DNA from: a virus | DNA length: 64,000 bases | IMG/VR virus record: IMGVR_UViG_3300007623_000006 | Coordinates: 47,097-111,096 of that record | Reading direction: 5' to 3' (one strand) | Part shown: positions 9,397 to 18,400 of the stretch, one piece after another | Position numbering within the stretch: position 1 is the first letter of the stretch | Layout of the letters: the number at the start of each line of letters is the position of its first letter | Position numbers and translations under genes: made by a program | Notes under the pieces: model-generated | Databases searched by the model: none | Told to the model about the DNA's origin: nothing | Seen by the model: the letters and a program-made list of their open reading frames with translations, nothing else

Positions 9397-9960
9397 ATGG
9401 ACGCTATACCAGTATCACAAATTGATTTAAAAGGACTTGACATAGATGCTTATAGAACATCTGTTTCAGGTAACGCTTATATATCAGGTGGTGCTTTACT
9501 TGACTTAACAACAGGTAGAGCATATGTAGTTAAAGAGCAGGTAGTAGATTTACCTAACTTAGGTTTAAACTACATATATTATGACATTTCACAAGAAAAA
9601 TATGAAGTATCTGATATGTTATTAAAGAATCTTGGAAACAGAAAACTATTGTTTATTATTAATAAAAGAGAAAATGGTTCATTAGATTCTATAATCAACG
9701 CAACTGATATTAAAAATAGAGACCTTACACTTCCTAATATTTCAGACCAAGTTTATTCAACTGATACAGAATATAAACTAACAATTGTTGGTGATACTGT
9801 AACTGTTAACAACCACGACATTAAGAGAGTTGAAGAGTTTTATATTCATGGAGTAGGGGTAGTTTTATCAAAGTCTATTTTAGCAGTTCAAGGAAAGCAA
9901 ATTATATTAGACGGTGACGAAATGGATGGTAAACTTTGTGATGTATCTTATTTTTGGTAA
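9397..9960 (+). CDS. unknown, probably virion appendage protein, 187 aa
   Basis: Not recognised. A predicted all-beta protein: a start with VSQIDLKGLDI resembling the short N-terminal adaptor segments of other appendage proteins in this window, then a glycine-rich segment (SGNAYISGGALLDLTTGRAYVV) and a C-terminal half with regular beta strands ending in SYFW. It stands at the boundary between replication and structural genes and is followed directly by a late-type promoter variant. A tail fibre or baseplate accessory role is inferred only from position and composition. Confidence 0.65.
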   Translation: MDAIPVSQIDLKGLDIDAYRTSVSGNAYISGGALLDLTTGRAYVVKEQVVDLPNLGLNYIYYDISQEKYEVSDMLLKNLGNRKLLFIINKRENGSLDSIINATDIKNRDLTLPNISDQVYSTDTEYKLTIVGDTVTVNNHDIKRVEEFYIHGVGVVLSKSILAVQGKQIILDGDEMDGKLCDVSYFW

Positions 9961-9962
9961 TT

Positions 9963-9970
9963 AATAAATA
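9963..9970 (+). promoter_or_regulatory. late promoter variant AATAAATA
   Basis: AATAAATA, 36 bases before the ATG of the 250-aa structural gene. The same variant recurs upstream of the 713-aa fibre, the first A-family gene and the minus-strand fibre, each time in the short gap before a structural gene. Confidence 0.45.
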
Positions 9971-10006
9971 TAATAAACTTAATAAAAAATTATAGAGGAA
10001 AAAGAT

Positions 10007-10759
10007 ATGGCTATAGAAACACAACAAATATCAGCTGACAATGTCGTAGAAACCGACCTTAGGGTATTTGCACACCCTGACGACTTAGGTAAGTTAGATT
10101 TATTACAAATCACTGCACCTACAGATATAGATTATTTACTAAACAAGGTAGATAGTATTCAAAACCCAATACAAGATATGGGAGAATTTGACCCGACAAT
10201 TGATGGTATGTTCCCTGAAGGTGCTATGTCAGGTTGGTTGTACAGAGTTGCAAATGATGGTGATATAGGTTCTATGTCTCTATCAGCAGGTGACACAATT
10301 TTCGCTATTGCAGATGTAGTAGATAGAACTGACCCTAGCCTATGGGTAAAAATTGATAATACAGAAGGTAACGATATCCTTAGAACTAATGATATTGATA
10401 CTGACCCAACAATGCTTAATGCAACAGATGAAACAATTGGTTCTGCTTTAGCTGTTAAGTCATATGTTGACACTATGGTTATGGACTTAAACACTACTTT
10501 AATGACAGAAATTGAAGCAGCTGGACAGTCTAGTACATCTGCAATCAAAGTAACTGATTGGGTGGATATAGTTGAAGATGGAACAGACTCACTTATGGTG
10601 ATGATTGAGCCACCTGCAGGTATTGTAAGAATTTACATTGAAGCATGGGGAGATATAGTTGACGGATGGACAATTACACCAGGTATTCCAGAAGTTAGAT
10701 TTACTGATGATGTTGAGCACATTGGTAAAAGAGTAAAAATCACTTATCTAGTAAACTAA
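10007..10759 (+). CDS. probable tail fibre or appendage protein, 250 aa
   Basis: An acidic protein rich in Asp, Thr and Val with beta-type pattern. The middle carries SALAVKSYVDTMVMDLNTTL, a helix of the kind that trimerises phage fibres, followed by a C-terminal beta domain ending in IGKRVKITYLV. A similar IGK-V-I ending occurs in the 167-aa gene at 14912. The gene has a strong ribosome binding site (AGAGGAAA) and a late promoter variant upstream; its stop codon lies inside a hairpin. Function as a fibre is an inference. Confidence 0.65.
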   Translation: MAIETQQISADNVVETDLRVFAHPDDLGKLDLLQITAPTDIDYLLNKVDSIQNPIQDMGEFDPTIDGMFPEGAMSGWLYRVANDGDIGSMSLSAGDTIFAIADVVDRTDPSLWVKIDNTEGNDILRTNDIDTDPTMLNATDETIGSALAVKSYVDTMVMDLNTTLMTEIEAAGQSSTSAIKVTDWVDIVEDGTDSLMVMIEPPAGIVRIYIEAWGDIVDGWTITPGIPEVRFTDDVEHIGKRVKITYLVN

Positions 10760-10775
10760 TTAATTTTAGTTTACT
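10750..10775 (+). terminator. hairpin at the end of the 250-aa gene
   Basis: A perfect 10-bp stem (10750-10759 with 10766-10775) and a six-base loop, overlapping the stop codon. No clear T run follows, so it may be a weak or RNA-protecting terminator rather than a complete intrinsic one. Confidence 0.4.
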
Positions 10776-10780
10776 GATAT

Positions 10781-10849
10781 AACCTTTACCCTACTTTATG
10801 TAGGAGATATTTTTAATTTACCCTCTTAATGAGGAGTCCTTAGAAGGTT
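10781..10849 (+). ncRNA. structured leader RNA that can mask the RBS of the PLMP-domain gene
   Basis: An outer stem AACCTT (10781-10786) with AAGGTT (10844-10849) encloses two similar hairpins: CCTAC/GTAGG with loop TTTAT (10790-10804) and CCTC/GAGG with loop TTAAT (10822-10834). Both are embedded in a repeated context, TTTACCCT before and GGAG after. The right half of the outer stem contains the AAGG that is the only well-spaced Shine-Dalgarno for the ATG at 10854. The fold is therefore a three-way junction that can hide the start, as translational riboswitches or autoregulatory leaders do. Pairing is directly visible; regulation is inferred. Confidence 0.4.
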
Positions 10850-10853
10850 AATA

Positions 10854-11036
10854 ATGGTATTAGTATACAATAAAAATGGAGAGACTACAGAACCATGTAG
10901 CAACAAAATTGCTAGGCTACTGTTAAAAGAAGATAAAGCAACTGTAAAGTCTTACAGACCATTTACTATACAACTTAAATTCAACTTAGATGAATTGTAT
11001 AAAAAATTTATTGAAGATAAAGCAGGTGACAAATAA
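10854..11036 (+). CDS. stand-alone RRXRR/PLMP-domain protein, 60 aa
   Basis: The whole protein corresponds to the N-terminal RRXRR (PLMP) domain known from IscB-type RNA-guided nucleases and some HNH proteins: a hydrophobic strand with N-K-N-G (VLVYNKNGETTEPC), then IARLLLKEDKATV and PFTIQLKF, matching the family pattern 'V.nk.gkplmPcspakAr.LLk.gkA.V....PFtIqL'. No RuvC, HNH or bridge helix follows; the frame ends after 60 residues and the next frame is a fibre gene. It is preceded by a folded leader RNA and overlaps the next start by one base. RNA binding is a reasonable guess, nuclease activity is not. Confidence 0.75.
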   Translation: MVLVYNKNGETTEPCSNKIARLLLKEDKATVKSYRPFTIQLKFNLDELYKKFIEDKAGDK

Positions 11037-11710
11037 TGGCACTATTATTCAATGAAATACAATCATCATACATTTTACTTAAAAATACCTTTAATAATGT
11101 TCTAAAGGACAGTAAAAATGCACAAGAAGCATTTGAAAGATTAGACTCATTACTTGTACCTGCTACACAAGAAAAAGATGGTTTATTTGCTGCAAGTGAT
11201 AAATTAAAACTTGACACATTACAAGACACTGTAGAAGATGGTGGTATTGGTCATATTTCACTTACAAGTGGGTACGGAACATACTCATTTGAGTCTAACA
11301 CTATAGAGGACACATATACAATACACCACAACCTAAATTCTTTCAATTTGACTGTGACAGTTATGTTTATGAATGATGAAGGTTATTGGGAAAATGCAGT
11401 ATTCCCTATGAAATACCTAGACGAGAACACTATTTTTATAGAACTTATAGAACCAAGAGAAGTTATTGTACATATAAATGCAGTTGAGTATTTTTTCTCA
11501 TTCTCATATGAAAATAATAATTCACAATTAGTACACGAAATAACTCACAATTTAAATTCGTTTAATTTACTGTATAACATTATGATTTATGACATTGAAG
11601 AAGCAGTTTGGAAAAACGACCTTGCTAAATTTGTTTATAAAGATGAAAATAACTGCATTTTAACTTTAACTGATGCTTCACCATGTAGAGTGAACTTTAT
11701 TAGACTTTAG
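11036..11710 (+). CDS. virion appendage protein with two HNLNS-type domains, 224 aa
   Basis: An N-terminal helical region (about 70 residues) is followed by two copies of a roughly 65-residue beta domain. Each starts with an I-x-HNLNSFNL motif (about residues 98 and 175), continues with a strand containing W and N, and ends with L-x-E/D-x-R-x-V. The same domain closes the 713-aa fibre at 11793 and appears in the 167-aa protein at 14912. Such repeats suggest a fibre tip or attachment module. It starts one base inside the stop of the PLMP gene, so the two are translationally coupled. Confidence 0.65.
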   Translation: MALLFNEIQSSYILLKNTFNNVLKDSKNAQEAFERLDSLLVPATQEKDGLFAASDKLKLDTLQDTVEDGGIGHISLTSGYGTYSFESNTIEDTYTIHHNLNSFNLTVTVMFMNDEGYWENAVFPMKYLDENTIFIELIEPREVIVHINAVEYFFSFSYENNNSQLVHEITHNLNSFNLLYNIMIYDIEEAVWKNDLAKFVYKDENNCILTLTDASPCRVNFIRL

Positions 11711-11721
11711 AATTTCGTTTA

Positions 11722-11729
11722 AATAAATA
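11722..11729 (+). promoter_or_regulatory. late promoter variant AATAAATA
   Basis: AATAAATA in the 82-base gap before the 713-aa fibre gene. A weak A/T-rich hairpin followed by five T (around 11741-11760) lies between this motif and the ATG. Confidence 0.45.
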
Positions 11730-11792
11730 TATATGAAATTAAGAAGACTAAAATCTTTTTAATATGCATATTAAATAAAAACGGAGAAAAAA

Positions 11793-13934
11793 ATGGCAAA
11801 TTTTATTAAAGCACACGGATTATCTATCGCTAATGGTGGATATGTTGAGAATGCTATAATTGAAACATTAACTACTGCACCAGCATCATTAGAAGTTGGT
11901 AGATTGTATTACGATTCAACTGCTTCAGAATTAAAGTATGTTAAAGCTGATGGTGGTGTTGCTACTGTTAAGACTTTCGCTACAAAAGAAGATGCTGATG
12001 CATTTAAAGCGTTATTAGATTCAACTGATGGAGCTGCAGAAGTTGGTGTTACTGGTGTTACTGGTGTTAATGGTGAGTTTAGTATTACTGACGGTGATGT
12101 TCAAGTTTCTGTAGATGCAATTGTTGCTGCTATTGATGCTGAAATTAAAGCAAGAAAAAATGCTATCACAACTGAAGCAAATGCTAGAACTGCAGCTGAT
12201 ACTGCAATTACAACTGCTTATGAAGCGGCTGATACTGCAATTACAACTGCTTATGAAGCGGCTGATACTGCAATTAATGCAACAATTACTGCATTAAAAG
12301 ATGGTTCTGAATCAACAATCGCTGACTTAGATGGAGCTGATGCTGCACAAGTTGCAAGATTAGTTGCGTTAGAAGATTTAGTTGATGGTGATATGGGTGA
12401 CATGACAACATTAACTACAGACCATAAGGACACATTAGTTGGAGCAATTAACGAAGTTGATGCAAACGCTGATGCTACTGCTGCTGATTTAGCACAAGAA
12501 ATCTCTGATAGAGAAACTGCTATTACTGATTTAACTACTTACACTGATACAAACTTTGTAAACAAAACTACTTCATCATTACAATCAATTGTTGCTGATG
12601 TTAATATGGGTGGTTCTTTAACAGTTACTGGTGACTTAACAGTTAACGGTGGTAACTTTGTTACTGAAGCTGAAGTTGTTACTTTTGCTGACAATGTTTT
12701 AACATTAAACTCTAATGTTACAACTGGTGCACCAACTGAAAACGCTGGTTTAGAAGTTTCAAGAGGTGATGAGGGTACATTATCTATCTTCACATTCAAT
12801 GAGTTAAATGATTATGTTACTATTCCTGTATGGGATGCTACTGCAAATGAAGGTGCTGGTGCGTTTGTTCAAGACGAAATCGCTGGTAAAACATGGGCTG
12901 GTGCTGAATTCTTAAGAATTGAAGATGCTACTGCTGCATTAGGTGCTGATTTACAAGCTGAATTAGACCTTAGTCAAGCTAGTGCTGGATTAACTGTAGA
13001 CGGTGAGTATGTTGTTGCAACATCTGCTAACTACATCGCTACTGCTACAACTTTACACAATGCTACAGTATTATTAGATACACAAGCTAAAACAACTGCT
13101 GACGCTTTAGCACAAGAAATTTCTGACAGAGAATCTGCTGTAACAGCTGAAGAAACTGCAAGAATTGCTGCTGATACTGCTGAAGAAACTGCAAGAATTG
13201 CAGGTGATGACGCTTTAGACGCAAGAGTTACTACAGTTGAAGAACAAGTAAATGGTAAAATTGGTGAATTATCTACATTAACTAATACTGATAATGACAC
13301 TGGTTTAGTTGCTGAAAATATTGTTGATGCTATCAATGATGTTGATGCTGATTTAAGTGCTGAAGTTTCTAGAGCAACTGGTGCTGAAGCTGCTATTTCA
13401 GGTGTAATTACTGCATTAAAAGATGGTTCAACTTCTACAATTAAAAATTTAGATGATGCAATCGCTTTAAATACAACTAACTTAAACCAAGAAATTTCTG
13501 ATAGACAAGCTGCAATCACTGCTGAGCAAACTGCTAGAGAAAATGCTGATTCTGCAATCAACTCTACTATCACTGCATTAAAAGACGGTTCTACTTCAAC
13601 TATTGCTGATTTAGATACTGCTATTGCTGATGAAGTAACTAGAGCAACTGGTGCTGAAGCGACTATCAATACTACAATTTCAACAATGAAAACTGATATT
13701 AATGCAATGTACTACACATTCACTGCAGATGTAGCTGGTTCTACATTCAATATTGCACATAACTTAAATTCTGAATTTGTTTCAGTACAAGTATGGGTAT
13801 ATGATGATGCTACTACTAAATGGAAAAATGACATTGTTGCTATCGAAATCGTAGATAACGCAAACTTAAACATTTACTTAACTGAATCTAGAAAAGTTAA
13901 AGTAATCGTTTCTAAAATCGCTAACTTAGCGTAA
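11793..13934 (+). CDS. 713-aa coiled-coil fibre protein
   Basis: An Ala/Thr/Asp-rich trimeric-fibre type protein. Long heptad-like segments with repeated words such as AITTEANARTAADTAI, ITALKDGSTSTIADLD and ISDRETAI run through most of its length; a beta-rich insert near residues 265-330 contains a G-x-L-x-V-x-G repeat typical of fibre shafts. It ends in one HNLNS-type domain shared with two neighbours. Codons are unusually uniform (GCT, ACT, TTA) and the gene lies between a late promoter motif and a strong hairpin, so it is probably highly expressed. It could be a whisker-like (fibritin) or tail fibre protein; sequence alone does not decide. Confidence 0.75.
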   Translation: MANFIKAHGLSIANGGYVENAIIETLTTAPASLEVGRLYYDSTASELKYVKADGGVATVKTFATKEDADAFKALLDSTDGAAEVGVTGVTGVNGEFSITDGDVQVSVDAIVAAIDAEIKARKNAITTEANARTAADTAITTAYEAADTAITTAYEAADTAINATITALKDGSESTIADLDGADAAQVARLVALEDLVDGDMGDMTTLTTDHKDTLVGAINEVDANADATAADLAQEISDRETAITDLTTYTDTNFVNKTTSSLQSIVADVNMGGSLTVTGDLTVNGGNFVTEAEVVTFADNVLTLNSNVTTGAPTENAGLEVSRGDEGTLSIFTFNELNDYVTIPVWDATANEGAGAFVQDEIAGKTWAGAEFLRIEDATAALGADLQAELDLSQASAGLTVDGEYVVATSANYIATATTLHNATVLLDTQAKTTADALAQEISDRESAVTAEETARIAADTAEETARIAGDDALDARVTTVEEQVNGKIGELSTLTNTDNDTGLVAENIVDAINDVDADLSAEVSRATGAEAAISGVITALKDGSTSTIKNLDDAIALNTTNLNQEISDRQAAITAEQTARENADSAINSTITALKDGSTSTIADLDTAIADEVTRATGAEATINTTISTMKTDINAMYYTFTADVAGSTFNIAHNLNSEFVSVQVWVYDDATTKWKNDIVAIEIVDNANLNIYLTESRKVKVIVSKIANLA

Positions 13935-13947
13935 GTTTTAGAATTTA

Positions 13948-13970
13948 TATAGAGGTCACTGACCTCTATA
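13948..13970 (+). terminator. terminator-like hairpin after the 713-aa fibre
   Basis: An 11-base inverted repeat (TATAGAGGTCA and its complement) with one central base, 13 bases after the stop. It is followed by an A/T-rich stretch but no clean T run. It probably ends or stabilises the fibre transcript. Confidence 0.65.
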
Positions 13971-14002
13971 TTCTAATAAAAATATTATAATAAAGGATTA
14001 TT

Positions 14003-14230
14003 GTGGAAACACAAAAAACACCTGAAGAATTTCAGACCGAAATACTAACAAAACTTAAAAATCTAACCAATTATGTTAATAGACTTGATAATGTCATTTC
14101 CGAAATGGATTTAATGAAACCTAAAGAAAATATAGAATCACTTGAAAATCACATATTAATGATACAAGCACAGAAAGAGTTTGTTAAAATGGCACTACAA
14201 GAGATGAAGGACACATATGGAAACAGTTGA
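14003..14230 (+). CDS. small helical protein, 75 aa
   Basis: Not recognised. A highly helical acidic protein, probably coiled coil, with GTG start supported by AAAGG at 13992-13996. Its middle (YVNRLDNVISEMDLMKPKEN) and the next helix have the same layout as the following 77-aa protein, so the two may be paralogues or partner subunits. The end overlaps the next gene by 14 bases. Confidence 0.7.
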   Translation: METQKTPEEFQTEILTKLKNLTNYVNRLDNVISEMDLMKPKENIESLENHILMIQAQKEFVKMALQEMKDTYGNS

Positions 14231-14450
14231 AATGAAAAAACAACTTCTTGAAAAATGGTTTAAGAGAGTGCATGAACAGATAAATTTATTAGAGTATAGA
14301 GTAAGACACTTAGACTTAAAAGACCCTGCTAACAATCATTATGATTTAATTATAAATGAAGTTGAAACTCAGTTTGAAAATATCAAAGTAATAAGGAAAG
14401 TCCTTAAAAATGACGCATTTATTAGAGGATTTGATTTCAAAGAATTATAA
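14217..14450 (+). CDS. small helical protein, 77 aa
   Basis: Not recognised. Two predicted helices separated by a short D-x-K-D/P loop, like the preceding 75-aa protein. AAGG at 14207-14210 supports the ATG at 14217; a second in-frame ATG at 14232 has no ribosome binding site. The stop codon is part of a late promoter motif. Confidence 0.7.
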   Translation: METVEMKKQLLEKWFKRVHEQINLLEYRVRHLDLKDPANNHYDLIINEVETQFENIKVIRKVLKNDAFIRGFDFKEL

Positions 14451-14453
14451 ATA
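14446..14453 (+). promoter_or_regulatory. T4-type late promoter motif TATAAATA
   Basis: Exact TATAAATA overlapping the stop of the preceding gene, 93 bases before the zinc-ribbon gene. The expected transcript would start near 14460 and carry an unusually long, foldable leader. Confidence 0.6.
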
Positions 14454-14467
14454 CAGTAGATTAATAA

Positions 14468-14517
14468 GTTGTTAATCGATAGTCATAAAAAAGAGAGGGA
14501 TGACTACCCTCGGCAAC
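14468..14517 (+). ncRNA. structured leader with two exclusive hairpins before the zinc-ribbon gene
   Basis: GTTG at 14468-14471 can pair with CAAC at 14514-14517. Inside, AGTCAT (14481-14486) pairs with ATGACT (14500-14505), while GAGGG (14495-14499) pairs with CCCTC (14507-14511). The two inner stems overlap in position and cannot both form fully, as in a switching leader. The Shine-Dalgarno GAGGT (14535-14539) is outside both. Regulation is inferred from the pairing alone. Confidence 0.3.
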
Positions 14518-14546
14518 CCTATAAAAATAAAAAAGAGGTAATAACA

Positions 14547-14750
14547 ATGGCAAAAATAGACGGATTTTCAGTAGAAAAAAACGGTAAAATAGTAAGAATG
14601 GTAAAATTACAATGCGATGAGTGTGGTTTTGAATGTGTAGCAGCTGAAGCTGGTATGAAAAAATTAGAAAACATTTATGCTGGGCATGTATGTAATAACT
14701 GTATTGCTAAGAAAAATGTAGCTGTAGGTTCTAAGTGGAAAAAAGCATAA
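14547..14750 (+). CDS. zinc-ribbon-like small protein, 67 aa
   Basis: A small basic protein with two cysteine pairs, CDEC near residue 23 and CNNC near residue 49, spaced as in a zinc ribbon, and a lysine-rich end (SKWKKA). An in-frame TTG 78 bases upstream exists, but GAGGT at 14535-14539 places the start at this ATG. Zinc ribbons of this size often bind nucleic acid or stabilise protein contacts. It sits between appendage genes behind its own late promoter and structured leader, so it may be virion-related or a late regulator; not decided. Confidence 0.75.
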   Translation: MAKIDGFSVEKNGKIVRMVKLQCDECGFECVAAEAGMKKLENIYAGHVCNNCIAKKNVAVGSKWKKA

Positions 14751-14770
14751 TCTTATTTTAGGAGATTAAC

Positions 14771-14890
14771 ATGACACTTTATGAAAAAGGCAGAGAAAGA
14801 AAATTAGCATTAAAAACAAGAGTTGAGCTAATCAAGTCTAAACAAAGAGAAAAGACTGCTAGACTAAATCTTAAAAGAATTGGTTTATAA
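14771..14890 (+). CDS. tiny basic protein, 39 aa
   Basis: A short frame with a good ribosome binding site (AGGAGA at 14760-14765) between two well-supported genes. The product is one strongly basic helix with about 14 Lys/Arg residues (ERKLALKTR, KSKQREK, NLKR), no cysteines and no hydrophobic segment. It could bind nucleic acid or a structural protein. The intact spacing on both sides supports a real gene. Confidence 0.65.
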   Translation: MTLYEKGRERKLALKTRVELIKSKQREKTARLNLKRIGL

Positions 14891-14911
14891 AGTCTGATAA
14901 CAGGAGATAAT

Positions 14912-15415
14912 ATGGCAGATATTAATGTATTTAGTGACCTTAATATGAAGAGTTCAGCTTTTAGGCTGCATTCTTATGCTGGTTTCCCTACTAACCCAAC
15001 ACCAGGAGAGTTAACTGTCGCAGATGGTGCGCTTTTCTGTTACACTGAGTTAGAAGGTCAACTGCAATGGTTACCATTAACAAATAAAAGAGAGTTTCAT
15101 ACACACAAACAAGAGACTGCATCAAGTACATGGTTAGTTGAACACAATTTAGGTACAACTGATTTTATTTTTGCAGTATATGATGTGAATAATATGTTAC
15201 AATTAGCAAATGCAACACCAATTACTGTTGATTCTATACAAGTTGAATTAACACACGAAATGATAGGTAAATGTGTTGTAATAGGTGCGAGTAATAAATT
15301 CGCCGGGTATCAATCATGTTCGGATACACAGTCTTTGACTGAAACTATTACATATGGTACTGAAGAACCAACAGGTGAAGAGGATAGTGTCCTTTATTTT
15401 CAAGTAGGAGTTTAA
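14912..15415 (+). CDS. virion appendage protein with HNLN/G-type domain, 167 aa
   Basis: An N-terminal segment of the type seen in phage fibre adaptors (GELTVADGALFCYTELEGQL) leads into a beta domain with VEHNLGTTDF, a variant of the HNLNS motif found in the 224-aa and 713-aa proteins, and ends with IGKCVVIGAS and an acidic tail. It is followed one base later by the 1110-aa gene, so the two products may assemble together. Confidence 0.65.
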   Translation: MADINVFSDLNMKSSAFRLHSYAGFPTNPTPGELTVADGALFCYTELEGQLQWLPLTNKREFHTHKQETASSTWLVEHNLGTTDFIFAVYDVNNMLQLANATPITVDSIQVELTHEMIGKCVVIGASNKFAGYQSCSDTQSLTETITYGTEEPTGEEDSVLYFQVGV

Positions 15416-15416
15416 T

Positions 15417-18400
15417 ATGTTAAACATAAAGACCTCTCAAGGCTTTACACCTCCACAAAACATATTTTATAAAAATGGAGAAGACTTTTTACAAGTTAAA
15501 AAGGTTTTCTCTAACCCGGTGATTTTAGAAAGAAATGTACTATGTTCTTGTGAAACTGGAACATCTGTTCTTGTTAAGCAACTTGTAGGTTATATGAATA
15601 CTCTTTTAGAATTACAAAAGTATGAAACACCAGAAGAACAAGCAGCTCTACAAACAGAAATTGCTTCATTATCAAATGAAATTGAATCATTAAAAATTGA
15701 ACAAATTATATTAAATCAGCAAATTGAAATAATAGATAATAATAGACATCTTATTAACAATGTCAATACTACTGCTGACGCATTAGAAAAAATTACAAAA
15801 TATGTTTTACAAGACGATTCTGACCCTCAGATAGCTATTAAAATTGTTACTGGTTCTGGAACAAAAAATCCAGATGTACAATTTAGCCCTTTACCAGATG
15901 ATATGTTTAAATATGAAGGTAACTATTATTATATAGCAAGTCAAAGTAATCAAACAACTGCATTACAATATTTAACTGATATATTTGGTGAAGGAAAAGT
16001 ATCTCTAGAAGTGTTTTCGTCAAACCAGATAACTACAAAAATTAGAGAAAGTCTGAAACAATATGTTGATATAAATCTTGGTTCTTTAGAAAAGATTAAA
16101 AATCAACAAATTATTATAGATAAAAAAATAGAGGCAAGAAAACAAATAATTTCTATTGACCCGTCATTAGAAACAGAACATACAGATACATTTATTAAAG
16201 AATTTTATGAAGTTTCATCTTTATTAGAAATAGACTCAACATATTCTAGTAATCTTTTACAAAATACAAGTTTAAGAGCGGACAATTTATATAATTATTC
16301 AAGAATAGATACTAAAAGCCCTTTATTTCCATATGTTTATGAAAGTTTAAATAATAATGCTAGCGATATTCAATCTAGTATTAATACAGTTAAATCTATT
16401 AATATAAGTAATAAAATTTCACCTTTAAGCCCTGTACAAGAATATACAAGTTCAGATATACATGAATTTAAATTTAACAAATTAGGGGCATATACAACTG
16501 GTGTTGATTCTATCTATATAGATGGTGTTACTACATTAGAAGAAACTAACGAACATACAAGAATTATTTCTGAAACAGATGATACTGTTCATAATATAAG
16601 TACTCTGAATATTAATGCAACAACTGACAATCATGTAAATATTGTTACACCAGTTGATACATATAGTTACTATGATTTAGGTGAAAATGTTACTGTTACT
16701 TCAGGTTTAGTTGATATAATTTCTGAGAATGGTGACACACTATATCCAATTGAAGCTGTTAATACAATAGCATATTCAGGTGTTGAGGAAAGTGGTAATT
16801 TAGAGATTGATGTTAAAAGTTTAGGTAGTGTTGGTACAACAATGCCAATACCATCAGAATGGGGAAATGAATTTTATGTATCATACACAATTCCGTCTTC
16901 TGGTATAGATACAACATCTACAAACTATTTAAGATTAATTGACCGAAGTACTAATTATCATATAAAACTTGCACCTGTAAGAAATGTTGAAGGTACTTAT
17001 CATATAGTAAGTGCAATTTTATCAGATTCACAAGTATCATTATTTGGGCAAGGATATGTTTTAAATCCAGGTGATGTAGTTACTTATAAACTTGTAAATG
17101 TTCGTAATACATACAATTCTGCGTTATACAGTACTCGTACATATGTATATATTAATGGGGAGTATGTTACTGCTTTATATGGACAACCTGATACAAATTT
17201 CTCAAATGTTATATTAAGTCATGAAATTAATACGACTGATAGAAGTGTAATTTACGCTAATGGAAAATATATAAATTTTGCTGATTCGGAAAATATATTA
17301 TCTGACTTTAGAATATTTAATAAGCTAGAAATTGGTTTGGCTGAAACGAATTCTATGTCATATATTATTAGTGAATATGGAAACGAAGTTTCAAATGTTA
17401 TTAGTAATGTAGATGTATCAAGTGAAACTGAATGGATAATAGCTGAAGTAAAAGATTATGTTACAACGACAGATTTACCACAAGTTACTTCAATTCAAAG
17501 TAAACTTGGAGAATATATAATTTCATCATATTCTGGTAATGTTATAGAACTTATTGAAAGTAATGTAATAAGTGGAACTCCACATGATAAAATTATTTCT
17601 CAAATGGGAAGTAGTGTAGTTGATTTATCTGGTGATATTAAAACAGAAGTTAATCACCCAGAATTAATTGCTAATATCGAAAGTGAAATAATTGAATTAC
17701 AAGAGAATGTAAAAGTTACTATTGATATACCAAAAGTTATAAGTGAATTTGATGATAGTGTTCAAAATTTACAAGAAAATGTTAATATTGTAAATGACCC
17801 AATTCCATTTACTGTTTATCAAGAATCAGTAAAATTAAATAGATTAACTAAACCAAGTGTTATTCCTGAAGGAATTCAAATACATGGTAGAGTAGTTAAA
17901 AATGTTGGTGAATTGAATAGAATACCAGCTATAACAGTAATACCAAGTAAAATTCCAAATTATATTTCAACACAAACAAATATGGATTATATTTTTGAAA
18001 TTGATAATAATACAACAACAAATGAGACAAAAAATGCTAATATAGTTTCTCAAATAAATGAGGCTTCTACTGTTAGACTAGTTTCTCCTTCTATGATTTT
18101 AAATAGTGTTGAAAAATTTATTGCTGTTGGTAAATCAGTTAATACTGTAAATATGGTTGAAAATCTGGTTGATGTTGAACAAGATAATAATGTAATCAAC
18201 AACATAGAAACTAAAAATATAGATATAACAGTAAATGCTAGAACTTTACCTTCTGATAAGGATGTTGCAACATTTGCAATTAGTGGAAGTAGTAGTAATG
18301 TAGTTGATATTGACTCAAGTGCCTTTATGACACCTAGCATAAACACAAATAAAATAGTTGTACAAACTAATGATAATATATCTGATATCAACAACGATAA

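Noticed and set aside
10781-10849. The PLMP leader as an omega-RNA of an IscB system or a known purine-type riboswitch.
   Set aside because: It is only about 70 bases, no RuvC/HNH gene follows, and the conserved junction residues of purine riboswitches are absent. A hammerhead core is also missing.
12115-13669. Long open frames in other frames and on the minus strand within the 713-aa fibre gene.
   Set aside because: They mirror the repeated codons of the fibre and have low-complexity Leu/Ser/Ala products.
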